Positions 5,379 through 7,632 of a DNA stretch of 7,632 bases are shown here, in pieces. The stretch's first letter is position 1; every line of letters begins with the position of its first letter. The stretch is taken from contig JAJTCR010000046.1 of the NCBI GenBank assembly GCA_021325695.1, forward strand, positions 1 through 7,632, written 5' to 3'. Below the pieces are notes generated by a model, which saw nothing but the letters and a program-made list of their open reading frames with translations, made no database searches and was not told where the DNA came from. The translations under genes were made by a program, and so were the position numbers. The stretch comes from Steroidobacteraceae bacterium (GTDB lineage: Bacteria; Pseudomonadota; Gammaproteobacteria; Steroidobacterales; Steroidobacteraceae).

Positions 5379-6884
5379 TCAGCCGGTGCCGCCGACGGTG
5401 ATCGCTTCGACGCGGAGCGTGGGCTGGCCCACACCGACCGGGACTTCCTGCCCTTCCTTGCCGCACGTGCCGACACCGTCGTCGAGCTTGAGGTCGTTGC
5501 CGATCATGGACACGCGACCCATGACTTCCGGCCCGTTGCCGATCAGCGTCGCCCCCTTGACCGGGCGGCCGATCCTGCCGTTCTCGATCAGGTACGCCTC
5601 GCTCGCCGAGAACACGAACTTGCCCGAAGTGATGTCGACCTGGCCGCCGCCGAAGTTGCGGCAATAGAGGCCCTTGTCGACCGAGGCGATGATCTCCTCC
5701 GGCGCATGCGGTCCGGGAAGCATGTACGTGTTGGTCATGCGCGGCATCGTGAGGGCTGCGAAACTCTCGCGCCGGCCGTTGCCGGTGGATGCGACGCCCA
5801 TGAGCCGCGCATTGAGCTTGTCCTGCAGGTAACCGCGGAGGTACCCGTCCTCGATCAGCGTGGTGCACTGTGTCGGCGTGCCCTCGTCGTCGACGTTGAG
5901 CGAGCCGCGACGCGCGACGAGCGTGCCGTCGTCGACGATCGTCACCCCCCTGGCCGCGACCTGCTGGCCGAGCCGGCCGCTGAACGCCGACGTGCCCTTG
6001 CGATTGAAGTCACCTTCGAGCCCGTGTCCGACCGCCTCGTGCAGCAGGACGCCGGGCCAGCCCGCGCCGAGCACGACCGTCATCGTGCCCGCGGGGGCAG
6101 GCACGGCCTCGAGGTTGACCTGCGCGGTGCGCACGGCCTCCTGCACCAGCGCCTTCCAGCGGCCCGAGGCCAGGAACTCGGTGTAGGCGAAGCGGCCACC
6201 GCCGCCGGCGTAGCCCTGCTCACGGCGGCCGTCCTGTTCGATGATCACGCTCACGTTCAGGCGCACCAGCGGCCGGACGTCGCCCGCGAGCGTGCCGTCG
6301 CTCGCCATGACGAGGATCGTGTCGTGCGAGGCGGATAGACTCGCCATGACCTGGGTGATGCGTGAATCGAGCGCCCGCGCCTCGCGATCGACCTGCTCGA
6401 GCAGCCGGACCTTGTCGTCGTCGGCGAGCGTCTCGACCGGGTCGATGGGCAGGTACAGGCCGCGGCCGCCCGTGGCATGCCAGGCCTGCACCGACCCGCC
6501 CGAACCGGAGCGCGAGATTGCGCGTGCCGCGTGCGCGGCCTCCAGCAACGCCGGCAGCATCACTTCGTCGGAATAGGCGAAGCCCGTCTTCTCGCCGGCC
6601 AGCGCCCGGACGCCCACGCCCTGCTCGATCGAGTGCGCGCCGTCCTTGACGATGCCGTCCTCGAGCGCCCACGACTCCTCGCGCGTGAGCTGGAAATAGA
6701 TGTCGCCGTAATCGACCGCGTGCCCCATGACGTCGCCCAGTACCCGCGCGACGCGGCCTTCGTCGAGTTCGGCCGGGGCGAGCAGCGAGGCACGGGCGAC
6801 CTCGAGCGGGTCGCGCTCGGCAAGCGCGGAGGCGAACGCGGCGGGTTGGGGAGCGAAGAGCGGCGGCGGGATGGTGGGTTTCAT
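5379..6884 (-). CDS. tldD: TldD, zinc metalloprotease subunit of TldD/TldE
   Basis: The 501-residue product (E. coli about 481) carries the family zinc motif HEAVGH (residues 282-287) followed by GLEGDFNRKGTSAFSG, and a conserved C-terminal Cys474 in GTCGKEGQ, which in the family completes the metal site. Other blocks are FGGGQVDITSGKFVFSASEAY (split around 411-431), IENGRIGRPVKGATLIGNGP (433-452) and SMIGNDLKLDDGVGTCG (459-475). TldD with TldE (pmbA here) forms a cytosolic peptidase that cleaves unfolded peptides inside a chamber; both subunits of the pair are thus in one window. The ATG at 6882-6884 is chosen because AAGGA lies three bases upstream, inside the end of the nit gene, and the ATG overlaps the nit stop as ATGA. 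An upstream extension would run through nit codons out of frame. It sits between nit and a small membrane protein, apparently as one operon. Confidence 0.97.
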   Translation of the reverse strand: MKPTIPPPLFAPQPAAFASALAERDPLEVARASLLAPAELDEGRVARVLGDVMGHAVDYGDIYFQLTREESWALEDGIVKDGAHSIEQGVGVRALAGEKTGFAYSDEVMLPALLEAAHAARAISRSGSGGSVQAWHATGGRGLYLPIDPVETLADDDKVRLLEQVDREARALDSRITQVMASLSASHDTILVMASDGTLAGDVRPLVRLNVSVIIEQDGRREQGYAGGGGRFAYTEFLASGRWKALVQEAVRTAQVNLEAVPAPAGTMTVVLGAGWPGVLLHEAVGHGLEGDFNRKGTSAFSGRLGQQVAARGVTIVDDGTLVARRGSLNVDDEGTPTQCTTLIEDGYLRGYLQDKLNARLMGVASTGNGRRESFAALTMPRMTNTYMLPGPHAPEEIIASVDKGLYCRNFGGGQVDITSGKFVFSASEAYLIENGRIGRPVKGATLIGNGPEVMGRVSMIGNDLKLDDGVGTCGKEGQEVPVGVGQPTLRVEAITVGGTG

Positions 6885-7632
6885 GTTTCCTTGACGGGTA
6901 CAGCGACGGGCCCCAGCCGGCGGTGGTCCACGGCCGGGAAATCCTGGCGCAGCCGGCGCTGGCGGGCGAGGTCCAATTCTGCCGTGATCACGCCGGTTCC
7001 GCGCGGCAATCGCGCGACCACGCGCCCCCACGGCTCGACGATCATCGAGTCGCCGTGCGTCTCACGGCCATTCTCGTGGAACCCGGACTGGGCTGCAGCC
7101 ACGAGGTAACAGAGATTCTCGACCGCCCGGGTGCGCAACAGCAGTTCCCAGTGCGCCCGGCCCGTGGGCACGGTGAACGCCGAGGGCAGGCTGAACCACT
7201 CGGCCCCCTCGGCCAGCAACTGCCGGAAAAGCTCGGGAAAGCGCACGTCGTAGCAGACCGCGAGGCCGAGCCGGCCTGCAGGCGTGTCGACCACCACCGG
7301 CTGCGAACCGGGCCGTACGGCCTTCGACTCGCGATGGCTCTCGAGCTTGCCCGGCACGTCGACGTCGAACAGGTGGATCTTGTCGTAGCGGGCCACCTGG
7401 CGGCCGGCGCCGTCGAACACGAGGCAGGCCGCGGCGACCCGGGTCTCGTCCGGCAGCCGGATCGGCACAGTGCCTGCGACCACCCAGAACCCGTACTGGC
7501 GCGCGGTGTCGGCCAGGAAATCCTGGATCGGCCCGGCGCCGATCTCCTCGGCGACGCCCAGCTTGGCCGCCTCGCCCCGTCCCATGAACGCGAAGTTCTC
7601 CGGCAGGACCACCACCGTGGCGTCCTGCTGGC
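6881..7632 (-). CDS. Nit1-like carbon-nitrogen hydrolase, probable deaminated glutathione amidase (N-terminus off the right edge)
   Basis: The visible 249 residues are the C-terminal part of a nitrilase-superfamily protein. The frame remains open to the window edge, and about 30-35 N-terminal residues are probably missing. The catalytic triad is visible: Glu in LPENF (residue 11 of the visible part), Lys in YDKIHLFDVD (84) and the nucleophile Cys in AVCYDVRFPEL (126, codon at 7253-7255). The segments DVDVPGK, ESHRES, PSAFTVPTGRAHWE, VAAAQSG and GDSMIVEPWG closely resemble the Nit1 branch, whose members hydrolyse deaminated glutathione to 2-oxoglutarate and Cys-Gly as metabolite repair. Substrate assignment is by resemblance; a related omega-amidase or other amidase is possible. 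The GTG at 7613-7615 is an internal valine codon, not the start. The stop TGA overlaps the tldD start (ATGA), implying translational coupling. In related genomes a yhdP-like gene lies upstream, which would be just beyond the right edge. Confidence 0.93.
   Translation of the reverse strand, partial: QQDATVVVLPENFAFMGRGEAAKLGVAEEIGAGPIQDFLADTARQYGFWVVAGTVPIRLPDETRVAAACLVFDGAGRQVARYDKIHLFDVDVPGKLESHRESKAVRPGSQPVVVDTPAGRLGLAVCYDVRFPELFRQLLAEGAEWFSLPSAFTVPTGRAHWELLLRTRAVENLCYLVAAAQSGFHENGRETHGDSMIVEPWGRVVARLPRGTGVITAELDLARQRRLRQDFPAVDHRRLGPVAVPVKET

Noticed and set aside
5365..5868. N-terminal extension of the small membrane protein to 240 residues
   Set aside because: The extension lies antisense-free but out of frame within tldD and has Arg/His-rich shadow composition; the ATG at 5364 right after the tldD stop gives a clean membrane protein.
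5115..6338. 407-codon plus-strand open frame opposite tldD
   Set aside because: It is antisense to tldD, which has its zinc motif and full-length family match; composition is that of a GC-driven shadow frame.

Overview
The window is a very GC-rich, gene-dense stretch of a bacterial chromosome. Gene content and order point to a gammaproteobacterium, plausibly in or near the Xanthomonadales/Steroidobacterales/Nevskiales. I judge this from protein resemblance and synteny recalled from memory, not from a search. Eight protein genes are supported. There are no RNA genes, insertion sequences, CRISPR arrays or phage genes.

Layout, left to right. (1) Positions 1-1358, minus strand: pmbA (tldE), complete to codon 452 and cut at the window edge just before its stop. 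(2) A 114-bp divergent spacer. (3) 1473-2039, plus: yjgA/darP, a ribosome-associated DUF615 protein. (4) 2072-3657, plus: purE and purK, overlapping by ATGA, for the two-step carboxylation of AIR in purine synthesis. purE starts with GTG and appears to lie right at the start of its own transcript. (5) 3658-3862: a 205-bp spacer carrying an inverted pair of degenerate heptamer repeats. (6) 3863-5173, plus: an ExeA/GspA-type AAA ATPase fused to a C-terminal FHA domain. (7) 5146-5364, minus: a 72-residue two-helix membrane protein whose 3' end overlaps the 3' end of the ATPase gene. (8) 5379-6884, minus: tldD, the zinc-bearing partner of PmbA. (9) 6881-7632, minus: a Nit1-like carbon-nitrogen hydrolase, cut at its N-terminus by the right edge and overlapping tldD by ATGA.

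Functionally, the flanks carry the two subunits of the TldD/TldE protease. One travels with the Nit-type amidase and the small membrane protein as a minus-strand operon; the other sits across from yjgA. This resembles the nit-tldD-yjgA-pmbA neighbourhood known from Pseudomonas-like genomes, with a plus-strand block (purE, purK, FHA-ATPase) placed between yjgA and tldD. Most of the window is core housekeeping. The parts that merit a second look are the FHA-ATPase and its tail, the heptamer repeat, the possible leaderless purE start, and the small membrane protein. I do not see a clear novel defence, mobile or biosynthetic system.
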